Of a DNA stretch of 64,000 bases, positions 1 through 10,191 are shown piece by piece. Source of the stretch: Myxococcales bacterium (GTDB lineage: Bacteria; Myxococcota_A; Polyangia; Polyangiales; JADJMO01). Numbering within the stretch: the stretch's first letter is position 1; the number at the start of each line of letters is the position of its first letter. Below the pieces are notes generated by a model. The model was not told the DNA's origin. It saw only the letters and a list, made by a program, of their open reading frames with translations, and searched no databases. The position numbers were made by a program, and so were the translations under genes. Where the stretch lies: NCBI GenBank assembly GCA_016709545.1, contig JADJMO010000002.1:62001-126000 (forward strand), in the 5' to 3' direction.

Positions 1-98
1 GGGTGGGCCACCGCGTCCTCGACCCGCTGCCCGCGCACGAACAGGCGCAGGTTCTTCCGCGCGCGCAGGCTCTCGACGTACTGCTCGGCCGTCTTCAT
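1..98 (-). CDS. 4-hydroxybutyryl-CoA dehydratase / 4-hydroxyphenylacetate 3-hydroxylase family, N-terminal fragment (runs off window)
   Basis: The ATG lies at 98 and the frame stays open to the window edge, giving 32 codons. The first residues, MKTAEQYVESLR, followed by a short basic stretch and RVEDAVAHP, match the conserved opening of flavin-dependent 4-hydroxybutyryl-CoA dehydratases and HpaB-type hydroxylases (T-x-E-Q-Y-x-E-S-L-R, then a V-E-x-x-x-x-H-P turn). The gene follows the PglZ gene after 15 bp on the same strand, so the two are probably co-transcribed. The visible part cannot separate dehydratase from hydroxylase, because the iron-sulfur ligands and active-site residues lie outside the window. 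Confidence 0.68.
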   Translation of the reverse strand, partial: MKTAEQYVESLRARKNLRLFVRGQRVEDAVAH

Positions 99-113
99 GC
101 GGCCATGGTGCCG

Positions 114-1619
114 CTAATGTACGCCGCCGACCAGCCACGCCTGGAACGGCACGAACACCTCGTCGGGCGAGGCCCCACCCTGGTGGGCCGGCGGCGTCTC
201 GCGGCGCGGGTCGGGCAGGTCGCCCGGGCCCTCGCCGAACGTGAACCCGTGGTCGCCCGCGATCACCACGAGGGTGCGGGTCGGGGTGGAGTGCACGAAG
301 CGCTCGACGATCGGCGTGAGCTCGTCGGCGAGCCCCTCGAGCCGCGTGGCCTCCGACGCGCCGGGATCGCGCAGGCGCCCCTCGAGCAGGTCGAGCTTGA
401 GCACGTCGCGGTGGCCGAGCCGGGTGCGGCGGAGCACGTCGAGCGAGCGGCCGCGCACGATGGCCGTCTCGCGCTCCGGACGCGCCGGGGCGCGCAGGGC
501 GTCGTCGCCACGCACGAGCGCGTCGAGCTGGATCGCGGTGGTCGTCGGGAGCACCGACCACATCGGTTGCTCGTCCACGCACACCGCGTGGCGCGCGAGG
601 ACCTGCGCGAGGCGGGAGTGCAGGCGCTTGCCGAGGTCCCAGCGGAGCGCGTCGACCAGCACCACCTGCACCGCGCGCGCGCCGTGCACGCGGGCCGAGC
701 GGTGCGCGAGGTCGAACAGCTCGAACACCATGCGCGGGTGGCGCCCGGTGACGGCGAACGTGGGCAGGGCCTCGGCGTAGGCGCGCGAGAAGGTCTGGGC
801 GAACTGCGCGCAGAGCACCCGCGCCTTGTCCCGCGTGATGGGGACCGCCGAGAGCCGGTCGTCCATCATCGCCGCGCGGAGCGGCGCGTAGCCGTCGACG
901 AAGGCGCGCTCGAGGCCGCCGAGGGGGGTGGAGCGGCCCACCTCGTCGAGCAGGGTGATCGCGCGGTGGAGGGCGGCGGTGTCCTCGTCGGTGCGCGCGA
1001 CCGAGACGTACACGCGCGGGGTCGGGGGTCGCGGTTCGGGGCGCGCGGGCGTCGGCGTCGGCGTGGGCTCGACGGCCTTGGCCTCCTTCACCGGCAGCCG
1101 CAGCGGGCGGGTCAGCGGGAGCGCCTCGGCGAGCGGCGTCGGCGCGCCGTACATGCGCACCGCCGCGTTGTCCGTGTCGAGCAGGAGCACGAGCGGCCGC
1201 TCGCGCGTCGTCTCCGCGAAGAAGCGCAGCGTGGCCCCGTCGTCGGGCTCGAGGGCGCCGCGCGCGTCGGTGAGGCCGAACAGCGAGCCCACGTCGAGCG
1301 CGAGGCCCACCTTGCCGATCTGGCGCAGGCGATAGAGCTGGTCGGAGAGCGAGCCGTCGGCGTCGCAGGCCGTGGCGATCCCCGGGGGCGCGCCGCCGCG
1401 ATCGCGCAGCGCCGTCTCGATCGCGTCGTCGATCCGCTCCCCGAGGCGACCGCGCGCGCCGGGGCCGAGGTCGTCGAGCACCACGACGAGCAGCCGGGCC
1501 GCGTCGAGCGCACCGCGCAGCAAGAGCCGCTCTTCGGCCGGCAACAGCCGCACCTCGCCGTTCGGGCCCGCAGGGGGCCGGTGATCGACGAGAGGCTCCT
1601 GGGCGGTCTCCGAGTCCAC
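114..1619 (-). CDS. PglZ-domain protein (alkaline phosphatase superfamily)
   Basis: This 501-residue protein has a GTG start. The C-terminal half carries the PglZ/alkaline-phosphatase core: a hydrophobic strand ending in VLVDALRWDLG near residue 320 (nucleophile region) and VIAGDHGF near 455 (metal-binding Asp-His), followed by a short tail. The first half has a Rossmann-like strand (LLVVVLDDLGPG) and a Pro/Thr-rich linker near residue 180. PglZ domains occur in BREX phage defence and in PorX-type regulators, where they act as metal-dependent phosphoesterases. No BREX partner (BrxC, PglX, BrxL) and no receiver domain is visible here, so this is a stand-alone PglZ protein of unknown role. It lies 15 bp upstream of the dehydratase/hydroxylase gene. 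Confidence 0.72.
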   Translation of the reverse strand: MDSETAQEPLVDHRPPAGPNGEVRLLPAEERLLLRGALDAARLLVVVLDDLGPGARGRLGERIDDAIETALRDRGGAPPGIATACDADGSLSDQLYRLRQIGKVGLALDVGSLFGLTDARGALEPDDGATLRFFAETTRERPLVLLLDTDNAAVRMYGAPTPLAEALPLTRPLRLPVKEAKAVEPTPTPTPARPEPRPPTPRVYVSVARTDEDTAALHRAITLLDEVGRSTPLGGLERAFVDGYAPLRAAMMDDRLSAVPITRDKARVLCAQFAQTFSRAYAEALPTFAVTGRHPRMVFELFDLAHRSARVHGARAVQVVLVDALRWDLGKRLHSRLAQVLARHAVCVDEQPMWSVLPTTTAIQLDALVRGDDALRAPARPERETAIVRGRSLDVLRRTRLGHRDVLKLDLLEGRLRDPGASEATRLEGLADELTPIVERFVHSTPTRTLVVIAGDHGFTFGEGPGDLPDPRRETPPAHQGGASPDEVFVPFQAWLVGGVH

Positions 1620-1698
1620 GGCACGATCGTGGCCCGGACGCCCGCGTTCGGCCCACTTTTCAGCACACCGGGCGTTCCTGGACTAGGCTGCCGGGCCG

Positions 1699-2838
1699 TT
1701 GCGCTTCCTCGGCCTGAGCCTGCTCCAGAACCGCTACCCGGCGCTGCACGGCCTGCGGTTCGTCGCCATCGTGTCGGTGCTCCAGGTGCACGTCACGGTG
1801 ACGCTGCACGGCTTCAAGCTGATGCAGAACGGCGAGCTCGCGGGGCTCTCGCAGTCGGTGTGGTTCGGGATGGACCTGTTCTTCGTCCTCTCGGGGTTCC
1901 TCATCGGCAGCATGCTGCTGCACCAGGGCGGCACGGGCATGGGCCGGTTCTGGCTGCGCCGCGCGTTCCGCACGTTCCCGCTCTACTACTTCGTGCTCAC
2001 CACGCTCGTGCTCCGCGCCGAGCGCCGCACCTGGTCGACCACCTCGCTGCTCGGCGAGTACTTCTACCTCACCAACTACATGGATCGCCCGCGCGAGGTG
2101 ATGATGTCGTGGGGCTGGTCGCTGTGCGTGGAGGAGCACTTCTACCTGCTCGTGCCGTTCCTCGTGTTCGGCCTGTTGCGCCTGAAGAGCGCGCGCACGC
2201 AGCTGCTCGTGCTGCTCGGGCTCTTCTCGATGGGGCTCGTCAGCCGCTTGCTCGTCATCGCCCTCCACGGCCCGTTCACCGCTTACAGCCTCGCGACCTC
2301 GCTCTACGTCCCGACCCACACCCGGTTCGACACGCTGGTGGCGGGCCTCGTCCTCGCGCACCTCTGTCACCACCACGATCGGGAGCTGCGCGCCCTCTTC
2401 GCGCGGCGGGCCGTGCGGGTCGGTGCGTGGGCGTTGATCCTGGTGTGCCTGTCGTACCTGCTGCTCCCGCACGAGCTCCGACCCGACGTGCGGATCTGGA
2501 GCGCGCTCGCGTGGGGCACGGTGACCAGCGTGATGTGGGTCTCGCTCGTGCTCTTGCTGCTGTTCCACGAGGGCGCCCTCTCGCGCTTCCTCGGCAAGAA
2601 GCCGTTCCTCTGGGCGGCGACCCTCGGGTACGGCGTGTACCTCGTGCACATCCCGCTGATGGTCTGGGTGGTGGCGCCGATCGCCGCGCGCCTGCTGATC
2701 CGCCGGCACTGGTCGATCCTGCCCACGTGGTGGGTGTCGCTCGGCCTGCTGGTCGTCGTCTCGCTCGCGGTCGCGTATGTGCTCCACCTGCTGGTGGAGA
2801 AGCCGATGCTGGCGTTGCGCGACCGCGTGGCGCCCTGA
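1699..2838 (+). CDS. acyltransferase 3 family membrane protein (OafA/YrhL type)
   Basis: This polytopic membrane protein of 379 residues has about ten hydrophobic segments. It shows acyltransferase-3 hallmarks: an N-terminal LHGLRFVAIVSVLQVH (usually L-x-G-x-R-x-x-A-x-x-x-V-x-x-x-H), FFVLSGFLIG near residue 70, R-R-A-F-R-T-F-P-L-Y-Y near 90, and EEHFYLLVP near 145. Such enzymes O-acylate surface or exported sugars at the inner membrane; the substrate here cannot be predicted. The only plausible start is TTG at 1699. There is no Shine-Dalgarno, but TAGGCT lies at 1684-1689, nine bases upstream, which suggests a leaderless transcript. It diverges from the PglZ gene and ends 2 bp before the convergent cytochrome gene. 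Confidence 0.88.
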   Translation: MRFLGLSLLQNRYPALHGLRFVAIVSVLQVHVTVTLHGFKLMQNGELAGLSQSVWFGMDLFFVLSGFLIGSMLLHQGGTGMGRFWLRRAFRTFPLYYFVLTTLVLRAERRTWSTTSLLGEYFYLTNYMDRPREVMMSWGWSLCVEEHFYLLVPFLVFGLLRLKSARTQLLVLLGLFSMGLVSRLLVIALHGPFTAYSLATSLYVPTHTRFDTLVAGLVLAHLCHHHDRELRALFARRAVRVGAWALILVCLSYLLLPHELRPDVRIWSALAWGTVTSVMWVSLVLLLLFHEGALSRFLGKKPFLWAATLGYGVYLVHIPLMVWVVAPIAARLLIRRHWSILPTWWVSLGLLVVVSLAVAYVLHLLVEKPMLALRDRVAP

Positions 2839-2840
2839 GG

Positions 2841-3569
2841 TCACTTCCCGGCGAACGTCTCGCGCACGTAGGCCAGCACGAGCTTGCGCTCGTCCTCGTT
2901 CAGCTGACTCGAGAAGGCCATCATCGCGGTGTTCGGCACGCCGTTCTGGATGCTGTTGAGGAGCACCGTGTCGGGCTTCGCGAGGCGGGTCTTGTCCCCC
3001 ACGAAGTCGGCGGCGAGCTTGCCGTTCATGCCCCGCCCGTCGGGCTGGTGACAGGTGGCGCAGTGCTGCGCGTAGATCTTCGCCCCGGTCCGCACCTCGG
3101 GCGCGCCAGGGGGCGCCGCGCGGCCGATGCCGCGGGCCATGAGGCTCGCCGCGAACACCACGCCCACCATCGCCGCGAGCTCGAAGTGGTGGAGGCGCCG
3201 CAACCGGTCGACGTTCTTGGTGTCGGGCAGCGAGTCCGTCGCGAGCTCCTTGCGCCACCGGAGGAGGGTCAACATGGTGGGCATCTCGAAGCACCACCCG
3301 ACGCCGAGCAGGCCCATCTTCACCCAGAAGAGCGGGCTGCTCGTGTAGAACGCGCTGCCCTTCTCGAGCGTGCTGAACGCCCGATAGAACCCGGAGCCCA
3401 TCCACAGGAGGGCGATGATCCCCGAGGCGTTGTCGAGCGCGAGCACGCGCTTGAAATCCGCCTCCACCACCAGCGGGCCGGCGAGGCTGCGCGCGCGCAG
3501 GAGCAGCACGGCGGTGCCGAGCGCGAGGCAGGTGAGGTGCACGGCCGAGACGATGGCGGGGAGCCACAT
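2841..3569 (-). CDS. DUF2214 membrane protein fused to a C-terminal cytochrome c domain
   Basis: The protein has 242 residues. Residues 1-145 contain four hydrophobic segments of the DUF2214 type (MWLPAIVSAVHLTCLALG at the start, then W-x-G-S-G-F-Y-R and F-W-V-K-M-G-L motifs). After residue 150 comes a small class I cytochrome c domain with the haem site CATCH at about 170-174 and a candidate axial Met in NTAMMAF near 217. DUF2214 proteins are predicted inner-membrane proteins of unknown role. The tethered haem domain suggests electron transfer at the periplasmic face. No oxidase or reductase partner is adjacent. The ATG at 3569 directly precedes the first membrane segment. Confidence 0.82.
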   Translation of the reverse strand: MWLPAIVSAVHLTCLALGTAVLLLRARSLAGPLVVEADFKRVLALDNASGIIALLWMGSGFYRAFSTLEKGSAFYTSSPLFWVKMGLLGVGWCFEMPTMLTLLRWRKELATDSLPDTKNVDRLRRLHHFELAAMVGVVFAASLMARGIGRAAPPGAPEVRTGAKIYAQHCATCHQPDGRGMNGKLAADFVGDKTRLAKPDTVLLNSIQNGVPNTAMMAFSSQLNEDERKLVLAYVRETFAGK

Positions 3570-3601
3570 GCGCCGAAGATGTCGGTAGCAGGGGTCCGCC
3601 G

Positions 3602-4150
3602 TCAACCGCGCAGGCGGAGCGACATCTGGATGTCGGTGATCTTGCGACCATCCACCCGGAACCGATCCACCACGCGGCCCGTCTCGACGAACCCGAGTCG
3701 GGTGTAGAGCCGCAGCGCGCGGTCGTTGCCGCCGAAGACGCCGAGGTCGAGCCACTCGACGTTCGGATCGGCGTGGGCCCACGCGATCCCGGTCGAGAGC
3801 AGCTGTTCGCCGAGCCCCTTGCCGCGGTGGCCCTCGAGGAGGCCCATCCCGATCGTGCCGCGGTGTCGCTCGGAGTGCAGCCGGCCGCCGTTGAGGGTGA
3901 GCTCGCCCACCGGGGTCCGGCCGTGCACGAGGAAGAACCCACGGAACCAGTTGCCCTCGCTGGTCGGCACGGCGAGGCGCTCGCGCAGCTCGCCGATGCG
4001 CTCGGGGGAGGGGCCGCGCGGCGGCTCGTCGCTCGAGAACGGCGCGTAGATCGGGCTGCCGCGGAGCCCACTCTGCAGACGGATGTCGATGGCGAGCCGG
4101 AGGAAAGCCTCGATCTCGTCGCTCGCGATGGTCCGGACGCTGTACCCCAC
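3602..4150 (-). CDS. GNAT family N-acetyltransferase
   Basis: The protein has 182 residues and a GTG start at 4150; the frame has no better start before the divergent gene. The GNAT fold is recognisable from the beta4 strand (PVGELTLNGG), motif A with the acetyl-CoA pyrophosphate loop HRGKGLGEQLL near residue 112, and motif B with NDRALRLYTRLGF near 148, ending in a short beta strand. The substrate is unknown. It diverges from the DUF255 gene at 4178 with only 27 bp between the start codons, so the two promoters overlap. Confidence 0.85.
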   Translation of the reverse strand: MGYSVRTIASDEIEAFLRLAIDIRLQSGLRGSPIYAPFSSDEPPRGPSPERIGELRERLAVPTSEGNWFRGFFLVHGRTPVGELTLNGGRLHSERHRGTIGMGLLEGHRGKGLGEQLLSTGIAWAHADPNVEWLDLGVFGGNDRALRLYTRLGFVETGRVVDRFRVDGRKITDIQMSLRLRG

Positions 4151-4177
4151 GGGCAGAGTCTCGCATCCTAGCGGCCG

Positions 4178-6180
<2,003 letters not shown>

Positions 6181-6184
<4 letters not shown>

Positions 6185-7746
6185 ACCGTCACGGCGCGGC
6201 TCCGCGCCTGCGCGAGGTACCGGCCGCCCTCGAGCTCCGCGAGGAAGGTCATCATCCGCTCCCGGATGGCGCAGCGGAGCGCGAAGGCCTCGTCCGCGTT
6301 CTTCGCGCTGACCGTGGCGCGCAGCACGACGCCCTTCTCGGAGGCCTCGGTCACCAGCAGCGAGCACGTGCGGCCGTCCCAGCGCGCGTCCTCCTCGCAG
6401 AGGCGCGCGAGCTCCGCGCGCACCTTGGCGACCGGCGTCGTGAAGTCGACCGTGAAGAACACCGGGCCGCTCAGCTCCTGGCCGAGGCGGGTCCAGTTCT
6501 GGAAAGGCGTCTCCAGGAACCGCGAGATCGGCACGATCAGCCGCCGCTCGTCCCAGCACTTCACGATCACGTAGGTGAGGTTGATGAGCTCGATCTCGCC
6601 GGTCTCGCCCTCGATCACGATCGTGTCGCCGATGCGGATCGGCTGGGTGATCGACAGCTGGATGCCGGCCACGACGCCCGCGAGGGACTTCTGCGCCGCG
6701 AAGCCGAACACCACGCCGAGCAAGCCGGCCGAGGCGAGCAGCGAGAGCCCGACGCTCCGCACCAGCTGGAACTGCATGAGGACGACCGCGGCCGCGACCA
6801 CCACGATGATCACGTTGCCGACCCGCTCCATGACCGTGAGCTGGGTGAGCACGCCGCGCGCCTCGAGCGCCGCGCCCTCCGAAGGCAGGCGGCTGCGCAT
6901 CCACGCGACCGCCACCGACACCATGGCCGAGAGCAGCCACGCGAGGCCGATCACCAGCACGGGGAAGGTGATGCGGTCGACCATGCGCTGCATGGCCGGC
7001 GTGAAGTGCAGGGAGTCGTCGAGGAACGAGAGGACGAGCAGCGCGAGGATGAGGCGGGCCGGGCCGCGGGCCGCGTCGGCGAGGTGGTCGTCCCACGGGC
7101 TCTTGGTCCAGCGGACCACCCGCTTGACCACGAAGTGCAGGCCGGTGCCGAGCAGGTAGCCGGTGATCCACGAGGCGAGGAGCGCGGCGAACAGCGCGAG
7201 CCACTGCCACGCCTCGACCCCGAGCACGCGCGTCACGACGAGCACCCGGGGCAGCTTGTCCTCGAAGCCCTTGGCGCCGTGCAGCGCCCAGAGCTGGGGC
7301 ACGAGCGTCACGGTCTGCCGGGAAATCAGCCACCGGACGTTGCCGTCGTCGTAGCGCACCCTGGCGACCGTCACCGCGATCGGCTCGTCGTGCAGCGCCA
7401 CGAAGCCGAGCGTCACGAGGCTCAGCTGGGGGGACACGCCGCCGTCCGGCGCGTCGCTCACGTTGGCCGGATCGTAGGCGAGCTTCCGCTCGAGGACGTA
7501 GGCGAGCTGCTGCGCCAGCATGGCGCCCTGCGCCGCCTGGTCTCCGCGAGGCACGCCGCCGAGGTGGAGGAAGTGCGCCGCGAGCGCGTAGTCACCGACG
7601 CGGGCCGCCGCGACGAACCCTTCGTACGTGCGACGTGGGGTCGTCCGGTCCAGGTAGCCCGGCGCCTTCGGCAGCCCGTCCTGCGGACCGGCCCACGCGG
7701 GCAACACGACGAACAGAGAGAAGAGGACCAGCGCGAGTCCTCGCAC
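6181..7746 (-). CDS. MscS-family mechanosensitive ion channel protein
   Basis: The protein has 521 residues and a GTG start at 7746, 16 bp after the stop of the upstream lipoprotein gene. A signal peptide (GLALVLFSLFVVLPAWA) is followed by a periplasmic domain of about 130 residues, then about five membrane segments. The pore-lining TM3 is represented by LLASAGLLGVVFGFAAQKSLAGVVAGIQLSI, and the MscS beta domain follows with IRIGDTIVIEGETGEIELINL. Such channels open under membrane tension to release solutes. The large N-terminal periplasmic domain resembles the longer YbdG/MscK-like variants more than minimal MscS. It probably shares a transcript with the upstream lipoprotein gene. Confidence 0.9.
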
Positions 7747-7762
7747 GAGCGCGCATGCGATC

Positions 7763-8449
7763 TCAGCTCTTCGAGGAAGCGCCCGCCGGCGCGGTGCCGC
7801 CGTCCTCGGTCTGCAGCTTGAGCTTGAAGCGGATCTTGGTGTCGTCGCCGGCGGCCGGGAACGGCAGGCCCTTGATGTTCTCGAGGATGCACTCGGTGAC
7901 GCCGGCCTTCTTGAGCGCCTCGTCGGCGGCCTCGACCCCCGCGCCCGTGACCTCACCCTTCTTGTTCACGTTCAAGAAGGCGACCATCGTGCGCTCCGGG
8001 CCGGCCTCCTTGCCGGGACCCTTGTAGTAGCACTTGGCGATCTCCTTCCGGACCTCCCAGAAGGTGCGGTTGATCACGTGGACGTCGCGCGCCTCGGCCG
8101 GGATCACCTTGGGCACCGGGAAGCCGACCCGCACCTTGAACACCTGGTCCGGCGGGAGCGCCTTGGTGCTCTCCACCTTCCACTCGGTCTTCTTGGTGAC
8201 CTCGAGGGTGTAGGTGCGGTTCTTGGTGCCCGCGCCGCCGGCGCCCGAGGGCTCCTCGTACCAGACCTCGGTGGAGTCGCCGACGATGACCCCCTTGACC
8301 GGATCGCCGCTGTCGGCCCCCGCGCCCTCGCTCGACTTGGCCGTCGTGCCGCCGGTGCTCGGCGGCGGGCTGCTGGGCCCGCAGGCGAGCGGAGCGAGCG
8401 GCAGGGCCAAGGCCAGCGGGAGGAGGAGCGGCAGAATGCGACGGGCCAT
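7763..8449 (-). CDS. AgmX/PglI C-terminal-domain-like lipoprotein
   Basis: The protein has 228 residues with a lipoprotein signal (LPLAPLAC, Cys at about 23), a low-complexity linker rich in Ser/Gly/Pro, and a C-terminal domain. That domain has the pattern R-K-E-I-A-K-C-Y-Y-K-G, then T-M-V-A-F-L-N-V-N-K-K-G-E-V, then T-E-C-I-L-E-N-I-K-G-L-P-F-P. This resembles the AgmX/PglI C-terminal domains common in myxobacterial lipoproteins. The role is unknown, and the assignment rests on pattern only. The ATG at 8449 lies 6 bp downstream of TACAAC (8456-8461), part of TGATACAAC, an extended -10-like site. No ribosome binding site is seen. Confidence 0.72.
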   Translation of the reverse strand: MARRILPLLLPLALALPLAPLACGPSSPPPSTGGTTAKSSEGAGADSGDPVKGVIVGDSTEVWYEEPSGAGGAGTKNRTYTLEVTKKTEWKVESTKALPPDQVFKVRVGFPVPKVIPAEARDVHVINRTFWEVRKEIAKCYYKGPGKEAGPERTMVAFLNVNKKGEVTGAGVEAADEALKKAGVTECILENIKGLPFPAAGDDTKIRFKLKLQTEDGGTAPAGASSKS

Positions 8450-8492
8450 GGCCCAGTTGTATCACGGCGGTGCTACCCTCCTCGCGGGTTCC

Positions 8493-10031
8493 ATGACCGA
8501 GCAGCTCGCCCTCCCGCTGGAGGGCCTCTCCCCCCGGCCGTCGACCGTCGGCCTGCCTCGCCGGCAGCGCGTGTACGTGAACCGGAACCTCCAGATGGGG
8601 AACATCGAGTGGGTGGGGTTCGACATGGACTACACCCTCGCCATCTACGACCAGCAGGCGATGGACCGCCTGTCGATCGAGGTCACGGCGCAGAAGCTGG
8701 TCGAGCGCGGGTACCCCTCGTGGGTCACCAACGTGCCCTACGATCCGCACTACCCGATCCGCGGCCTCTTGATCGACAAGAAGCTCGGCCACGTCGTGAA
8801 GATGGACCGCTACAAATCCGTGGGCAAGGCCTACCGCGGGTTCCGCGCGCTCCCCCGCGACCAGGTGCAGAAGCTCTACCACGCGATCAAGCACCGGGCG
8901 CCCACCTCGCGCTACCACTTCGTCGACACGCTCTACGCGCTCTCCGAGGTGGCGATCCACGCGGGGCTCATCGACGCCTTCGACGCCCGCGGCGAGCAGG
9001 TCGACCAGGCCAAGCTGTTCACCGACATCCGCGAGGCCATCGACGAGGCCCACCGCGACGGCTCGGTGCCGACCGAGATCGCGACCCACCTCGACCGCTA
9101 CCTCGCGCGCGACGACATGCTCGGCGCCACGCTGCACAAGCTCCGCTCCGCCGGCAAGAAGCTGTTCCTGCTCACCAACTCGCGCCGCACGTACACCGAC
9201 ACGCTCATGCGGCACCTGCTCGGCACGGCCACCACCGAGTACCCGACCTGGCGCCACTACTTCGACATGATCGTCGTCGGCGCCGGCAAGCCCGGGTTCT
9301 TCCAGGAGCACCGCCCGTTCATGGAGCGCGTGCACGAGGACCGCGACGAGAGCCACCTGCGCCCCGCGCAGAACCTCGAGCGCGGCCGCGTGTACGAGGG
9401 CGGCAACCTGCACGACTTCGAGCGCATGCTCGGCATCACCGGCGACCGCGTGCTCTACGTCGGCGACCACATCTACGGCGACATCCTGCGCAGCAAGAAG
9501 GAGTCGGCCTGGCGCACGCTGATGATCATCCAGGAGATGGACGTCGAGGTGGAGGCGCACGACGCCTGCACCGAGGCGCTGCGCCACCACGAGGAGCTCG
9601 AGGAGCGCCGCGCGCGGCTCGAGGACGAGCTGCGCTTCCACCAGGCCCGCTTCAAGGAGGCGCAGCGCCAGGTCGACCTGCTCTCGCCCACCAGCAAGAC
9701 GAGGACCGGCACCGCGATGGACGGCGCGGTGGGGGCGCGGCTCGCCAAGGAGCACGAGGCCGACCGCCAGCGCGAGAAGCGGGCGGTCGAGCGCGTGCGC
9801 GCGCTGCTCCGCGAGATCGAGGTGGAGACCCGCGAGATCGAGCAGCGCATCGACCAGAGCTTCCACCCCTACTGGGGGTCGCTGCTCAAGGAGGGCGTCG
9901 AGACCTCCAGCTTCGGCGACCAGGTCGAGGAGTACGCGTGCCTGTACACCTCACGCGTCTCGAACCTGTTCCACTACAGCCCGCTGCAGACGTTCCGGTC
10001 ACCGCGCGACCTGATGCCGCACGAGCTGTGA
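8493..10031 (+). CDS. HAD-IG family 5'-nucleotidase (cN-II-like)
   Basis: The protein has 512 residues. HAD motif I is GFDMDYTLAIYD near residue 43 (nucleophile Asp and acid/base Asp), motif II is LFLLTNSRR near 223, and motif III/IV is VLYVGDHIYGDIL near 319. This arrangement, the length and segments such as QKLVERGYP match the HAD-superfamily IG 5'-nucleotidases related to eukaryotic purine 5'-nucleotidase cN-II, which dephosphorylate IMP/GMP. The C-terminal 170 residues are rich in charged heptad-like sequence, probably coiled coil. It diverges from the lipoprotein gene at 8449. TACCCT at 8474-8479 is a possible -10. Substrate specificity is inferred from the family only. Confidence 0.9.
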   Translation: MTEQLALPLEGLSPRPSTVGLPRRQRVYVNRNLQMGNIEWVGFDMDYTLAIYDQQAMDRLSIEVTAQKLVERGYPSWVTNVPYDPHYPIRGLLIDKKLGHVVKMDRYKSVGKAYRGFRALPRDQVQKLYHAIKHRAPTSRYHFVDTLYALSEVAIHAGLIDAFDARGEQVDQAKLFTDIREAIDEAHRDGSVPTEIATHLDRYLARDDMLGATLHKLRSAGKKLFLLTNSRRTYTDTLMRHLLGTATTEYPTWRHYFDMIVVGAGKPGFFQEHRPFMERVHEDRDESHLRPAQNLERGRVYEGGNLHDFERMLGITGDRVLYVGDHIYGDILRSKKESAWRTLMIIQEMDVEVEAHDACTEALRHHEELEERRARLEDELRFHQARFKEAQRQVDLLSPTSKTRTGTAMDGAVGARLAKEHEADRQREKRAVERVRALLREIEVETREIEQRIDQSFHPYWGSLLKEGVETSSFGDQVEEYACLYTSRVSNLFHYSPLQTFRSPRDLMPHEL

Positions 10032-10191
10032 TCCGTATGCTGGGATCGTGTTCCAGCGGTCGTTGCAGGGGGTGAAACGGTCGCTGGGACACGAGGTTTT
10101 CGGCTGAAACTGGCAGAGCTGGCGGTCAACGGCTGAGGTCTGCGTCCGTTCCGGACCGCGCGAACTGGCCTTCTGCTCGCGAGAGATGCCG

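Noticed and set aside
114..1619. BREX phage-defence locus
   Set aside because: Only the PglZ domain is visible; no BrxA/B/C, PglX or BrxL gene occurs in the downstream 60 kb. The upstream side is outside the window.
3..3707. A 1234-codon open frame on the plus strand and other very long frames opposite or across real genes
   Set aside because: At this GC content stop codons are rare in all frames. These frames are Arg/Ala/Pro/Gly-rich or composed of charged mosaics without family motifs, and they lie over recognised genes on the other strand.
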